From assembly GCA_009869945.1 (NCBI GenBank), contig WIXG01000298.1, positions 33,358 to 97,357 on the forward strand: a stretch of 64,000 nucleotides of DNA, given 5' to 3'. Both the position numbers and the translations under genes were made by a program. This DNA comes from Mesaphorura yosii (taxonomy: Eukaryota; Arthropoda; Collembola; Poduromorpha; Tullbergiidae). A model generated the notes under the pieces. That model was given only the letters and a program-made list of their open reading frames with translations, did not search any database and was not told where the DNA came from. Positions 10,666 to 22,639 of this stretch are shown here, one piece after another (the stretch's first letter is position 1; every line of letters starts with the position of its first letter).

Positions 10666-12111
10666 TCAGTGCTTCGCATCATTAGTTTGCTTGTGTTGTG
10701 TCTGTGGTTTCGAGTCATCAGTCGCTGCCGTGACGCCGATGCCGGCGCCCTTGAAAAATTCGTCCTGCGTCTTGCATTCCCGCACCGTCACAGTCGTCAG
10801 ATTCACGGTTACGTCCGTGAGCACAATTTGGTCCGCAAGTGGCTGCTTTGTCATCCAGTACTCGGCAGGTAAGGCGTCCGGCTCGGAATTGGCGTGCTGA
10901 TGCTGCTGAGTCCCATGGCCATGGTTGGTTCCGTTCTGCATTTTCGTGCCGTTGGACCCATTTGCAGAAGCGGCAGCGGCCGCAGCCGCGGCGGCTGCTG
11001 CACGATTTGGACGGCCGACCTTCCCAGTGCCGCTCGCGCCACTGCCGGCGCTGGCGTTGCTTGCAGTGCGAGCAACTTTCGCTGCGGGCAGAGCATGATG
11101 GGCATTTATCGGTGTCCCATGCTTCAATGACAGCAGATTCGAAGCCGCCTCGACCGCGTCTTGCCCAAATGCGGCGAGCGACGATCCATTTCCAGCTGTC
11201 GGGCTGGTTTTCGGTGTTGTAGTGATCGTGACGCCGATTTTGCCCGATTCCTGAATAACTTCGGCCTTTCTCTTCAACGATTCTCGAATGGGGCTCTTTT
11301 CTTTCAGCGGTGAGTTGGTTGCACGTGCTCCGGATGAACTTAAGCCTGCAGCGCTTAAGCTGGCTGATTTCCTCGCCGGCGGTTCCTGCTTAGGCTTCCC
11401 CCGTGCTTTGACTTCCTTCTTAGGCTTCTCCTCCTCGGATTCGTCGTCGTCTTCTTCGCTGGAGCTGGACGAACTCGAATTGTCCGAAGAGGCAGACATC
11501 GATCTGTTGTCTCGGGTCGAATCCTCGTTATTGTCGGCTTCATCGCTGGAACACGAGGATGATGACGAAGAGCTTGACACCACACGATTGTGGGTGTGAC
11601 CGCCTCTCTGTAGTAAAGAAAATTCTTAGTGTTAATCAGTTTAGTTAATTTTTCAGCTTAACCATGGGTTAATGCACTTACGAAAGGCAAAACTTGGCGT
11701 TCTGTGTGGCTCTGCTGTTGGACGACCTGTTTCGGCTTCCTACCTCGCTTGACGGGCGACCTTTGCTGCAATTGCTCGAAGGCGGTGATCAGTCTCTTGT
11801 CGAATATGTTCTTGGCAGGCTCCCAAGTGTTTTCCCTGCAACAAAGCGACAATCATCATTAATTCACAACTTGAACCAGCAAAGCAAACGTTGACATTAA
11901 TCTCCGATCATTACGATTACGTACTCTGGAGGACAGCCGACCCATTTTACAAGATACAACTTCTTGCCCTGTGGAGACAAAGATAAATATCAGCATCTAT
12001 TTTAATCAAATACTCGAGGCATTGACCAACATTAACATTCTTTTAAATTACCTTTGTAATTTTCTGCTGGACTATCTTCTCGGCGGCGAAAACACCTTCT
12101 TCGAGTTCCAT
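10666..12111 (-). CDS. Pc: Polycomb/CBX-family chromodomain protein
   Basis: Four exons, 12111-12052, 11968-11925, 11835-11682 and 11607-10666; joins keep phase and give 399 aa. The chromodomain spans about residues 6-60: VFAAEKIVQQKITKGKKLYL, VKWVGCPPEENTWEP and NIFDKRLITAFEQ, with the aromatic cage positions (F, W, W) in place. A basic stretch (RGRKPKQ) follows, then Ser/Glu-rich acidic, Ala-rich (poly-Ala) and Asn/His/Gln-rich regions. The C-terminal Pc box (PAEYWMTKQPLADQIVLTDV, then TVNLTTVTVREC) is the RING1-binding repressive motif. The protein should read H3K27me3 within PRC1. The start is the first Met before the chromodomain, as in vertebrate CBX2/4. A splice-acceptor-like CAG just upstream may end a 5' UTR intron. 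Confidence 0.93.
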
Positions 12112-12416
12112 GATCGTGGGCTGACCTGGCTTATCTGTCGGATGAACTGTTGTATGTGTTCGGATTCCACAAATTGTTAACGGGGGGTGGTTGAAAGCAA
12201 AGAACTTCAACCAAAACGTCAGAAGCCGTTTACACTTTCAATTTTTCCGTATCTTGAATTTATGAGCCAAAAGGTACAAGTTTCTAACCTACGAGCTAGC
12301 AATCTGTGTTAAAAATGTACCTCAAGCAGATTGCAGAAAGTAGACAACAGGAAATGAAATGAAAACTGTATTCCCCAGAAAATTTATCACTTTATAAATC
12401 TCTCCACACACCCTTG

Positions 12417-12484
12417 CCCGGTGGTAGCTCAGCGACTATAGCACTGCACTGCAAGCATTCAATAAGAGTTCGGCTACCCTTTTC
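12417..12484 (+). repeat. tRNA-like sequence (possible SINE head or decayed tRNA)
   Basis: The stretch contains a near-perfect pol III A box (GGTAGCTCAGCGACTATAGC) and, about 45 nt on, AGAGTTCGGCTACCC resembling a B box/T arm, followed by TTTTC. The arms do not fold into a clean cloverleaf by eye (acceptor stem poor), so a functional tRNA is unlikely. It could be the 5' end of a tRNA-derived SINE. Confidence 0.35.
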
Positions 12485-12816
12485 TCACAACCAAAACAAA
12501 AACACAGCAGACGAGGAAGGCTGGCCAGGCATGAGAAAAGAGTGCAGGAATCTGCGAAAGCGAGATCCGCATCTGCCAGTCGATCTGTCTGCGATCTGCA
12601 TTAGACCGGTTTCATTTCATCTCTCGTTCGCCTCACCTCTTGGTATGAAATTTCCTTGCGCTGATTCATCATCAAGAATGCCATGCTTAGTAGCTGAGTT
12701 AAATACCCAGCAGCAGAAAACGGATTACTGAAGATGCGATTTATTGCGATGCGATGTGGTAATGTAAAATCATAAAATGTGCCAGATGCAAGAGCACAGC
12801 ACGAATTAAGACAAGA

Positions 12817-14161
12817 TTAAGGAGAGGACGAAGATGAAGATGAATCATAGTCGCCCGAGATCAGAGCCAGGCCTGTCGACGTGGAAGTGGAAGGAATCTT
12901 CGAACTTGACGGGTTTTCTTCTGAATTTGCTGAATTAGCATGGGAGATGGAGGCTGCTGACATCAAAGGTGAGCCTGAGTCGACTGAGCTTGTGCCCTGG
13001 CCATGATCCTGGTCTCGGTCTCTTTTCAACGCGATTCCCAAACTCGACCTCTGCTGGCTAATTTTCGTCAATGGAGGAGCAGTAGAATTCTGGTTCGAAC
13101 TTGAGCTTGAACCAGCAGCTCCAGTTGAGGCTGAGAGCACAGGAAATTGAGACCGCTTGTCAATCGTCTCTCGCAGTTCCTTCTGCCTGTCTTCTGGGCT
13201 CTGATACGGCTGCAGCCTCACGAGTGACGCGACGTACTGATCATCTTCGCTTTCTTTCAGTAATGGAATTCCCGCATCGGCTAAGGAGTGTTTCTTCAGA
13301 AAAATACTGTCCTTATCATCGCTAGCCTTTCGTTCTTTCTTCTCCGCCCGGAATTTATCCCGCAGCAATTTGTTGGCCATGTAATCGTCTCGCCATCGGT
13401 CTTGCAGCTCCTCCAGCTTGTTTATTGTCGGCGTGACGTCCATCATCTTCGATTTGTCTTTGACACCGTGCTCGAGCTTGAACATCGGGTCCGAAGCGAG
13501 CTGTCTGATTACTCGCTTGTCGTCTGGAACAACCTGGCCGTTCTCCGTCGGGTCCCAGCGATTCTCTTGCCGCCTCGCCCCACTCACGATCACGTAATCC
13601 AGGTTCCCAGGATCCGTCTTCATCTCGATGTGATTGTCGCAGAGGTGGCATTTCATCCGGAATTGGTAGACCGGCGTGGAGTAGTACATGCCCACCTTCG
13701 TCTTCTCAGCATTGTACCTGCACCAGGCAAAAACGCAAAGCAAAGCAGTTAGTTTGAACGGGAAAATGTGAATCCTCGAAACCTTGAAAGCCTTTATGCG
13801 TTTATCAGCTTACCGAACTCCCATGCCGATGTGGTTTCCGCAGCCATCGCACCAAATGTTGTAGGGCATCTCAAATCGTATGATGAGGATGCCCAGATGG
13901 AGTTTTCGGGCTCGTTCGCGGAGGGCATGAGTGCCCAGGAATTTATTGAGCCCTCCTTTGGACGGGTCATAGTCGGGCGGGTAGTACTTATTGGTTCCTT
14001 TGCGTTCACCCTACAATAAGTCGATAATAATGGTTAATCTTGTCATAACTGGCAGGCTGGCCTAGCCAATTATAATCATAATTAAGACAGTTCAGTCACA
14101 ATAAAAGAAGCAAAAGCACTATTTCTCATTGACTACGCTAAGCTGGATATTTCCTTACCAT
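12817..14161 (-). CDS. yju2b: YJU2B/CCDC130 family splicing factor
   Basis: Exons 14161-14159 (the ATG codon alone), 14010-13814 and 13717-12817; 366 aa. The join gives M|GERKGTNKYYPPDYDPSKGG, identical in layout to the CCDC130 N-terminus. Conserved blocks: GTHALRERARKLHLGILIIR, FEMPYNIWCDGCGNHIGMG, RYNAEKTKVGMYYSTPVYQF and RMKCHLCDNHIEMKTDPGN, containing two CxxC pairs that bind zinc, and DYVIVSGARRQENRWDP. The C-terminal half is coiled-coil then low-complexity Ser-rich, ending DYDSSSSSSSP. The family joins the catalytic spliceosome. The first coding exon of only three bases (ATG followed by GTAAGG) is odd, but the second exon begins exactly at Gly2 of the family. Confidence 0.93.
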
Positions 14162-14789
14162 TGTTTAACTGTAGGACTGTGCTGTCTGGTCGCCTGGTCG
14201 TCAACTGAATAAGGAGCTGTGATTTCAGACTGACTAAATACGGATGTATCTTAATTAATTCGTGATTCGTGAAGGCGATTACACGATCCAGATTCTGCAC
14301 TTTCGACCTGATGAATGTCTTCAAATATTTCGCTCTCCTCGCTTCGACACTTCGTACTTTGTTTCAGTAACGTTACCGCAAAATAACGATTCGTCCGCAG
14401 ATACTTTTGCTCTTTTGGTATTAACTGATGCAGGAACCAGCAGATCCCAAAGTGCGACGAAGATGCAAAAAAATGTATGTCCTTTATTGAAATATGAGCA
14501 AGTCAATTATATTGTAAAATCGATTCCATCATTCATTCTCAAAACGTAAACTCTCAAAACCAATACCATGAAAAGGTCAGGAACGATGAAATAAGTTCAA
14601 TGCTTATGGCAAGCATTCAGCAAACTTAACCTAAATTAACTGGTATCACTGACTTTTGTAAGGTACTAAGGTATCACTTTAAGTACTAAGGACTTTTGAC
14701 TAAGGTAACTCTTTTACAGTTTTTATCAATTTTCCATAAAAAATATCATGTAAGGCTCAGTAAACTGGAATCTTTCTTCATTAACAGAG
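14162..14789. other. Intergenic, AT-rich
   Basis: No coding evidence. Includes the short promoter of the YJU2B gene and the 3' flank of the zinc-finger gene to the right. Confidence 0.4.
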
Positions 14790-17423
14790 TTACAAAGTTG
14801 GATTGGGGCTCTTCACAAAGCCAAAATTTGCCGAACTGGCTCCACCCCGTCCTAATTTTAAAGACAACCAATCCAAGCCCTGTGTAGAGTGAAATGAATC
14901 TTCCCCCAGGCCGCAACTACAGTTACAATCTTCATTGTCCTGCTTTACTTCGGATTTGGGCTTCTGGGAGTCCATATTTTCCAGAATACGGTTACGGTTC
15001 TCTTTGTCTTTTTGCTCTTCGTCATCATCATCGGCTTCATCTGCGACGACCGCATGAAGTTCTACGTCTGCGTCTGCCTCCACCTCAGGAAGAAGTCTGG
15101 CCTTTTTCGGTGGGGTGAGAAGCCTGAAATCAGCGCCAGCGCAAGCCTCAGTCAGACCATCAAACATTTTTCGCTTTCTGTTCTCCACGTCTGGGGATTT
15201 GGCTTGCTCGATCTGGAAATCTGGCATTGGGGATGGTGTCTGGCAGTTTTCAGTTTCGTTGAATAGTTCCACTTCCGACTGAGGAGCTTGTTCTTCGGAC
15301 AAAGACAAGGCTGGAACTGAAGAAACTGTTTCTGTTTCCAGTTCTGCACGTTCTTCTAGGAAATCTGGAGAATAAAACGGGTTAAAAATGGGAAGATTCG
15401 GCGATTCTGCTGCAAAGAAACCCGTTCCGTTTCTTGTCCTCACCGAGTATATCTGACAAATCGAAATCCGCGGAAACGGACGCAGTGTCCGCGAATCCGA
15501 GGTTGGGCTGACCACACCATGTCTCTCGCGCCAGGAATTCGAGGAGCTCCGCTTCAATTTCAGGGCCCAGAGTCAGGCTGGTGTTTATGAAGTTGCCCTC
15601 CAGTCCCGTGTCTACTTCAGATGGAATGCATGTCGTACCTACTTCTGTCGTATTTTCATTTTGCACTGGAACAGCAAAATTATCATTGGCTTCGGATTCT
15701 GTGCTTGAATTCTTCGAGTTCATTCCAAAATCCAAATTTTGTACTGTCGCTTCAGAAGTTGTCGCCTTCGCTTCATTAACTTCAGAATCGCCGGAGACGG
15801 AATTCACATTCGCATAAATTTCACTTTCACGTTCATTTTCATGTTCATCAGGCGCCTCTGCCTTTGTCCCTGATGTCTCCATTTCCGTCTGTAAGTCCGC
15901 GTCCGTCGGGAAACTGTCCTCCTCGGGCTTGGCTTCAGCTTCCGTCGCAGCAGCTGCAGGGGCCGTTTTGATACAAACGTCGTCAGTTAACTCAAGCTTA
16001 CGAGGTACAGGCGTAGTCACCTTTGGCTTAGCAGAGGCAATGGCATTCGCTTCCTGTTCTTTTGCTTCCAAACGCCTGGCGTAGCGCGAATCACGCGTCT
16101 TGGTGGTCGCTGATCTTGACCTCAAAGCCGAAGAGGAGGAGAAGCTGCTGCTGGAGGATGACGAAGACGAAGAACTGCCTACGATTATTCGTCTGGTTGT
16201 CTGTACTGCTGGAGTGCTGGCGTTGGTGCTGAGGACTGCGAAAGGAGTCCGTGGGGAACGGAAGGGCCGAGACGCGGGGGTGAGCCCAGCAGGAGTTGTG
16301 AAACCAGCAAAAGCGCCAGGATTCTCTGCGGCAGCAGCATTATCGGATTTCGCCCTTCCATTCTTCAGTTTTAGCTTGCCCAGTACCGCCGGAGAGTCCA
16401 GTTTAACTTCCCAGTCAGCTACGCTTGTGTCTAATGGAGTAGCGGTAGCCGTGAATGAATGTAAAGAATCTGTTTCTGCGTCCGTGACCGCCCCGGGAGT
16501 TGTGCACTCAAATGTATTTTCGTTAACAGGTGCAGCTGCTGGCTTGTGAGCCTTTGCCTTTGGCTTTGGCTTGGTCTGTGCACGAATGCTACCCCATTTA
16601 CGACGTCGGCGCCGACGTTTCGTCACGGCACGCGCGCACTTTGGTCTCGAAGAATTCGGAGTTGGAGTGTTTGTGGGTTGCTCATTTTCGTTGTCGAGTA
16701 CGGAGACGGTCGTGGCAACAGGAACTCCAACTCCTTCTTCATCAGCGATGAGGTCAACAGTGGTGGGTTCTTTAGCTTCAGACTTAAACTCGGCCTGTGA
16801 CTGTGACTGCGACTGTGGTTCGAGTTCCCTTTCTGTTTCTGATTCGATCTTGGCAGTCTTCGTCTTCGGTTTCGGCGTCAGAAAATTCAGAATGCTCTGA
16901 CTCTGGCATTGACTTTGACTTTGACCAACTTTAGTTACAGTCTGGCGCTGCTGGCGTGGACGTCCTCTTCGCTTGCCGGCGCCTACAAAGGCATCTGCAA
17001 CAGATGCAGCAGCAGGGTTTGATTTTGAGTTTGAAGCCGTAGCAGAAGCAGTAGCAACAGCAGAAGCTTTTGCCACGGTCAGGGCAGGGCAGCTGATTCG
17101 AGGCTCCGCACCGTCTGAAGAAGAAATTAATTTTGACTTGACTTAGACTGAGTAAGTGAATAGCAGGACAAGACTAAGCAAATGGAAAGATATGCCTTAC
17201 CCTCGCCACATTTGACGACCACGCACCCATGCTTCTTAAGATAATGCTGCTCGATCCTTGGAAACACACGGAACTTTTGTCCACATACATGGCAGTCGAA
17301 TATGTTTACGGCGGATGACGTGTCTGAGTCGTCAGTAGGGTAGTAGTACATCACGACCCAGACGTTCCCGTCGGCGTCAACCACGTCAGGACCAGCGCCT
17401 GAAGTCACGGCACTATTTGCCAT
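14790..17423 (-). CDS. Large acidic protein with one N-terminal C2H2 finger and AT-hook-like motif
   Basis: Exons 17423-17201, 17114-15444 and 15364-14790 join in phase (823 codons, 822 aa). Near the N-terminus VNIFDCHVCGQKFRVFPRIE followed by QHYLKKHG is a C2H2 zinc finger. KRRGRPRQQ resembles an AT-hook, and FLTPKPKTKTAK plus KRRRRRRKW are basic nuclear-localisation-type segments. Most of the rest is low complexity, Ser/Thr/Glu/Ala-rich, with short acidic patches (DEADDDDEEQKDKENRN). The C-terminus has CNCSCGLGEDS and LDWLSLKLGRGGASS. No family was recognised; a chromatin or cell-cycle regulator is possible. It shares a 470-bp divergent intergenic region with MED30. Confidence 0.75.
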
Positions 17424-17893
17424 CTTCGAACAACTGATTTATGAATGATGAATGATGATCGGACAAAAGGAACCAATGTTTAGCGACAGTGCATCCTTTG
17501 CACACAGAATGATGAACAACCACAACCAAGAACTACCGATTACAAACGCCGTTCTGGAGCAGTGCAGCACAACTGAGCATTCGGTTTGACTGATCTGCAT
17601 AAATCCTGATATCGTTCCGTTGTATCGAGAACCGAATTAATGTCATGATTCATACAGCCAACGGTCCTTCCTATAAACTACGGAAAGCTCTTGGCATATT
17701 TTGTCTCTTCCTTGAATTTGTTTTCGGCTCTCAGCCTTTGCGTTCATTTTTCAAACTCAAAAGCCGTCATTTCTGACTTGACCAACTTAATTGACAGTTT
17801 CGCTCATTAGCACGGTAAACATTATTTACTTTATCAGAAAGAGAAGAAAATATAATAGTTTAAACGTTCCACGTTCACTAAATCAGAGTGGTC
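17424..17893. promoter_or_regulatory. Divergent promoter region, zinc-finger gene / MED30
   Basis: The start codons of two genes face away from each other 470 bp apart, so both promoters must lie here. No TATA box is evident, in keeping with broadly expressed genes. Confidence 0.5.
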
Positions 17894-19032
17894 ATGTCCA
17901 ACTCCGGAAACCAGCAACAGCCGGGATTTTATGGTAATACCGGTAAGCTGACTTCAATTACACGAGTTTAACTGCGTAATTTAATTAAATTCGCGCTAGA
18001 AATATAGAAATGCAGGATTCGCGAGATCAGGCACTAATTAAACTAATGACGGTCCTCCTTTGTCCTTTGTCCTAGGATTTAATGCTCCTTCCAACGGAGC
18101 CGGTAATCCACCCCCTCAACAGCAAGGCGCGGCCCAGCAACAGAATCAGAATAATGGAGCGACTCCGCCATCCACAAATGCCAACACTGGCGGCTCAGGA
18201 GGAGGAGGGTCCGGTTCTGCGTTTGGTGTACCACCTTTTAACATTAATGCAAATGTAAGAACTTATTTTGTTATCGACTGGTATACTAATCACGAATTTT
18301 AATGCTTGTGATTAACTCGTCGTAATTTGGCATTGCAAATGGCAGGTCCCCACTCCTGGCGGCAATGGAACACAAGTCACACCGCCAACGACATCACAGG
18401 CCGGTGGTGCTAACAGTAATAATACAACCACGAATGCAGGGGCGTTAGTCCCAGCCACAACAGCGGTAGCTGGAACGACTGCGGATGGCTTAAGCAATTC
18501 TACGATACAGACTCAGGCGTCTTCTGCCACCACAACTGCGATGAACCCCCAACAGCAGCAGCAAGCCAAAGAACTGAACGCTGCCTCGTTATGTCGCTAC
18601 GGGCAGGAAACAGTTCAGGAAATCGTGTCCCGCACTCAAGAACTTTACCAGACGCTGCGAGGAGCCCAGCCACCCGACGGGAAAGCGCAAACGCAGGCAA
18701 TGGACCGGAAACCCAAGTTTCAGGAGACTCTGCGCAACATTCGAGGTCTTTACAAGCGGTTGAGGGTGATTTACGACAAGATTGAAGAGAGTTTCCCGGC
18801 CTCCAGCGACCTCCCGCTTGAAGAAAGAATACCGTACAGCGACAGCGATCAGGACCACTGGGAGCCTATGAACGAGAAACGGGACACTGAAGCGTATCGC
18901 CAGGCAATGGAAGAGTACGAGGAAGTGAAGGAGATGGTGATATTCAAAAACAGACACCTGCGGGAGACGATGGACCTCATGCGCAACATAATTTGGGATA
19001 TCAACACCATGCTGGCCATGAGAAAAGAGTAA
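17894..19032 (+). CDS. MED30: Mediator complex subunit 30
   Basis: Exons 17894-17942, 18076-18254 and 18346-19032; 304 aa. The N-terminal 170 residues are Gln/Asn/Gly/Thr-rich low complexity (QQQGAAQQQNQNNG, SSATTTAMNPQQQQQ). The conserved MED30 domain follows: KELNAASLCRYGQETVQEIV and SRTQELYQTLRG, then RNIRGLYKRLRVIYDKIEES, IPYSDSDQDH, and the C-terminal helix LRETMDLMRNIIWDINTMLA ending MRKE. MED30 sits in the head module of Mediator and links regulators to RNA polymerase II. It is longer than the human protein because of the glutamine-rich N-terminus, as in flies. It converges with AAR2, whose stop is only 88 bp away. Confidence 0.93.
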
Positions 19033-19120
19033 CGACAGATTAGAAAATTAGATTAACAATTTTACATAAAGTTTTTAATTAAATACTCAATTTTACAAAA
19101 TACAATGATTAAACAAAGCG

Positions 19121-20635
19121 TTAATAATTTCCGGTTTCAAGATCCACGATGACAGGCTGATCTTCCTCGTCTTCCTCTTCATCGGCGTCTCCTCCGCCGG
19201 TTGTGCTCGTCGCTCCGCTGTCGTTTTCATCAGTCAGCCGAGCTCGCGATCCTGCAAATTCCCAGCCGAATTTGGCGAGCAGGAAGTTGGAGAAGCGCTC
19301 GGCCTTGCCTTTCAGCCGTGTCTCGCCGTGTTCGGAGTCGCGAATGTTTTCAAAGAGCCGCTTCAGGCACGTGTAAATGAAATTGTTCTGTGTCACGATA
19401 TCCGTGAAGAGGTCAGTGGCGACGTGCCCGAGCTCAAAGTAGAGGTCGGAGAGGAATTCGACGTAAAAGCCCGGGTATTTGGCGATGGCCGAGTCGGAGT
19501 AGCAAATCAGCTGGATGAGGTCTTTCCAGTGTTCGAATGACGTGTAATTTTGCCCGACGAGGAAGCAAATGAATGTAAATTCCAGCTCGGAAAGCAGCTG
19601 CAGCGGTCCCACAGCGCCTGAGACCCCACCTCCACTGGTTTCCAGCACAAGATCGAGCTTGCCAGTCCAGTCGAGACTGTGGCGAGTTATTTCCGCTGGG
19701 CTCGCCACTTTGGGGTCGTAGCACAGCTTTGGAATGGGTGTGTAGCGAATTCGGGACTCGACTGACTCACTCATCTTTGGCAGCATCGACTCGGCAATTT
19801 CCAGTTTCGTCAGTCGCTTCGAAGAGGAAGGGCCAGCGCCGTCCCCGTCGCTGGAGCCGGCGACAGCGACATTCTTCTGGTCTTTGTCCAGCAGTAATTC
19901 AGGTGCGGAACAAATTCGCCCGCTAGGCGGTGATAAATCCCTGATTGTCTTCTCTGTAGTCGGAAAAGCATGCAAACCATTGTGATAAGTTAGTAGAAAC
20001 GACTTAAACTTAAATCAGCCAAGTAAAAAGTTCCTTAGTCTTTACCATTTAATTTACTGGACAAGGAAACCCACTGCCTCCACAGGTCGTATGGATAAGG
20101 TCCGAGGAATTTGTCCAGCTCCCGGAGGTTCTGCTTGATTAAATCCATGTCTTCTGTAGGCCGATCTGCAAATGGAATGAGAGTTCATTATGTCAGTTAT
20201 CACTGACTATAATTCAACTGATGGTAAAAATAAGGCAAAACACCTCACCTGTCGTGACGAGGTCTTCAGTCTTCTTATCATATTTCTTGAGGAGGAGTTC
20301 TTTCTTCTGAAAATTGTGGAAAAATCCAATTCGGGGCGACTGCGAGTGTCCATCGGCGCTCACGGTGCTGTATTCATACACAGAATAAAGCACTTTTAAC
20401 ATATTTCAAATTGGCTGACTGCTGGAAGGGTGTAATCAAAGTAAACTAATAAGCTTGCCTACCTGAAGTGTACGAAATGAATGCCGGGCGGTATCATTTT
20501 TATGCCTTTAAACTTCTCACCCGCATTCCACGTGCTCATGTCTATCCCGACTTCTGTGCCGACGGGGACGTCGAGAAACACGAGCGTGGCTCCTTCCTCG
20601 AAGAGCCGAAGGCTGGTTTCTGGTGTCAGGTCCAT
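19121..20635 (-). CDS. AAR2: AAR2 U5 snRNP assembly factor homolog
   Basis: Exons 20635-20463, 20367-20249, 20165-20046 and 19953-19121, 414 aa. N-terminal block: LRLFEEGATLVFLDVPVGTE, GIDMSTWNAGEKFKGIKMIP and PGIHFVHF; then RIGFFHNFQKKELLL, LRELDKFLGPYPYDLWRQWV; C-terminal block: ASPAEITRHSLDWTGKLDLV, LLSELEFTFICFLVGQNYTS, FEHWKDLIQLICYSDSA, AKFGWEF. The blocks and their order match AAR2, which holds PRPF8 during cytoplasmic U5 snRNP assembly and keeps BRR2 away. The end is an acidic tail (DADEEEDEEDQPVIVDLETG). The start ATG at 20635 is chosen because the frame upstream opens only with a TTG codon. Confidence 0.93.
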
Positions 20636-20911
20636 CGAAGACAAGCGATAAGGCCAACCAAACCTGAACAAAACGACACTGTTTCACGACCCTTTTTAAA
20701 AAATTGGATTGGCTCCAAAGCACAAGCCGAAATTTGCAAGAAAGGTTTTCTCGTCTCATTTTAGCAACAAGCGTGTCGACTTTTCGCAGAATTTCGTTTT
20801 GATTTGATTAAATCTTAGCCATTTGGTCATTTATTTTCTAAATCCTTAGATTACATTACAAAATGCGTAAAAATCCACAACAGCAACAGTAATGTAACTG
20901 GCAGTTGTAAC

Positions 20912-21855
20912 TCAAGACAAGTCAGTTTTCTCCAGCGCGTACATGAAATCCTCAATTTCCATGTGGAGCTCGTCAATCAGGAGCCGTGGCTCCGTGGCCG
21001 TCTCGGCAGCCCGCAAGTATTCTTCCCACTGCTGGCGCGTGCGGTCCATAAAATGGACGATCCAGTAGCACTGCGAATCGTAGACCGTGATTGGTTTCCC
21101 GGTCGCTTCAGCGAGAAACACTTCGCGAAACAGGCGCTTGACCTCCCGCGTGTCGTAGACGGTGCCGTTGACGTTATTGTTCCACCTTTGCTCGGTGAAA
21201 GAACGCCCAAACTTGAGGTACGTCACAAAGTGCTCGCAGTTGAACAGATTAGAGCAGTATTGCAGTCTTCCAGGCGGCAGTTCGACGAAAGTTGTGACAA
21301 GCGACCGGATTTCGTCCATTTTGTGTGGCAGCTCGCGGAGGGCAGGCTTATTGTTGATTCGGACTTTGTTTATCTTGTCTGTGGTACCTGGCATTCCTGG
21401 AGAAGATAAAATTCATAAAGTATCTGCATAATTTGTCGGACTTAGGGCAATTATGACGGAATTTATGTAATCATTCGTTCTTTAATCAGTAACTTACTTG
21501 CAATGTCCTCCAGCTCTCCAATTGACACGTGCCCAGGCACGAATTTATTGACTGCGAGGTGCTCCTGGCGTTCTCGAGCAAATACGTCGATGTCGATGTC
21601 TCCTTCACTCTGGACACTTTGACTCCGTCTGCAGTTTGCTCCATGTGGGCCAGCCGACTCCAAATCTGAGCACGCGTTGAAGTGAACCACCTTTCCATTG
21701 CCCAAGTACAGGCCCCAGTGGCTGTATTCCTGACTGCGATAGAATTCCAGCAAATCTCCTTGGTGTGGATCCAACCGTTTCATGTCTCGCGACCATTTCG
21801 ACACGAAGCGGCGCTCGCCAGGCGGTTTCGGGTCGTAGGAGATTGAAGCTCCCAT
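20912..21855 (-). CDS. LRAT-domain acyltransferase/phospholipase (H-rev107-like)
   Basis: Exons 21855-21498 and 21396-20912, phase 1, 280 aa. The LRAT fold motifs are HQGDLLEFYRSQEYSHWGLY with His46, then GNGKVVHF with His58, and, after a long insert, LFNCEHFVTYLKFG carrying the nucleophile Cys173. This His-His-Cys set defines the NlpC/P60-type LRAT and PLAAT enzymes, which move acyl chains between phospholipids and amines or retinol. No transmembrane segment or signal peptide is seen; the C-terminal 100 residues are not recognised. The initial MGAS is a possible N-myristoylation context (inference). A second LRAT-domain gene, secreted and of different build, lies at 48136-49235. Confidence 0.85.
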
Positions 21856-22639
21856 TTCAGTGTGTTCAGTGAGCCAGATTAATTTTACCAGTTTAAGTTA
21901 TTCAAGAAGAGATACGTGAGATATTATTGAGAATCTTATCAGAATGCAGGTTTGCAAAGAAATGATGCAAAAGGCAGAGAAGACGGTCGAGGTTAAGCAA
22001 AATTCGCGGAGGAACTTCCTTGAGGATGAAGACGACGACTGAATAACAAGAAATTGGCTATTTTTAGAATTTGGCAACTCCGTAACAAAAATTGGCCGAT
22101 CTCCCATCCACAGCCACATCGAGAGCCTGATAAGTCTGGAATCATGTAATTGTCGTATAAAGGAGGTGTGTTCTGCCATGTGATCAGTGGCTGACTCGAC
22201 TCGTCACCCGCTATCATTTCACTGCATTGCAGAATGCAAATCATTCGCCTGGTGCATGATTGCATTCATTCGCCGCGCCCGTTTTCTGGAGACGTGCATC
22301 CTATTCCCGACTGATTTCGCATTCGCTTTTCGCTCACATTTTGGCTTCCCTGCCAGAATTCGACTATTTCTATTTCAGACTCCATTGACGTAAATCAGGG
22401 AAATTAATATGAATTATGAGCGTGAGAGTTTCCAGAGCGCGCGGAGATGCAGGAGCCTTGAATTCTAAAATTAAGTCACGGAGACAAAGACGAAGACGAA
22501 AGACGAGGAAAGACGAAGAACAAAAACGTAAAGCATCGAAAATGCGAAGTAGCTAAAAATGGTCAGTTTGACTAAAATGAAGTTAAATATTAATTTAAAG
22601 GCAAGTGATTTCGATAAGGACAAAGTGAAGGCCAGTCAA
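21856..22639. other. Intergenic between LRAT gene and zinc-finger gene
   Basis: No gene recognised. It should contain the LRAT gene promoter and the zinc-finger gene 3' UTR. Confidence 0.35.

Noticed and set aside
15581..16900. Plus-strand frames inside the acidic zinc-finger gene
   Set aside because: Antisense shadows of the Ser/Glu-rich exon 2.
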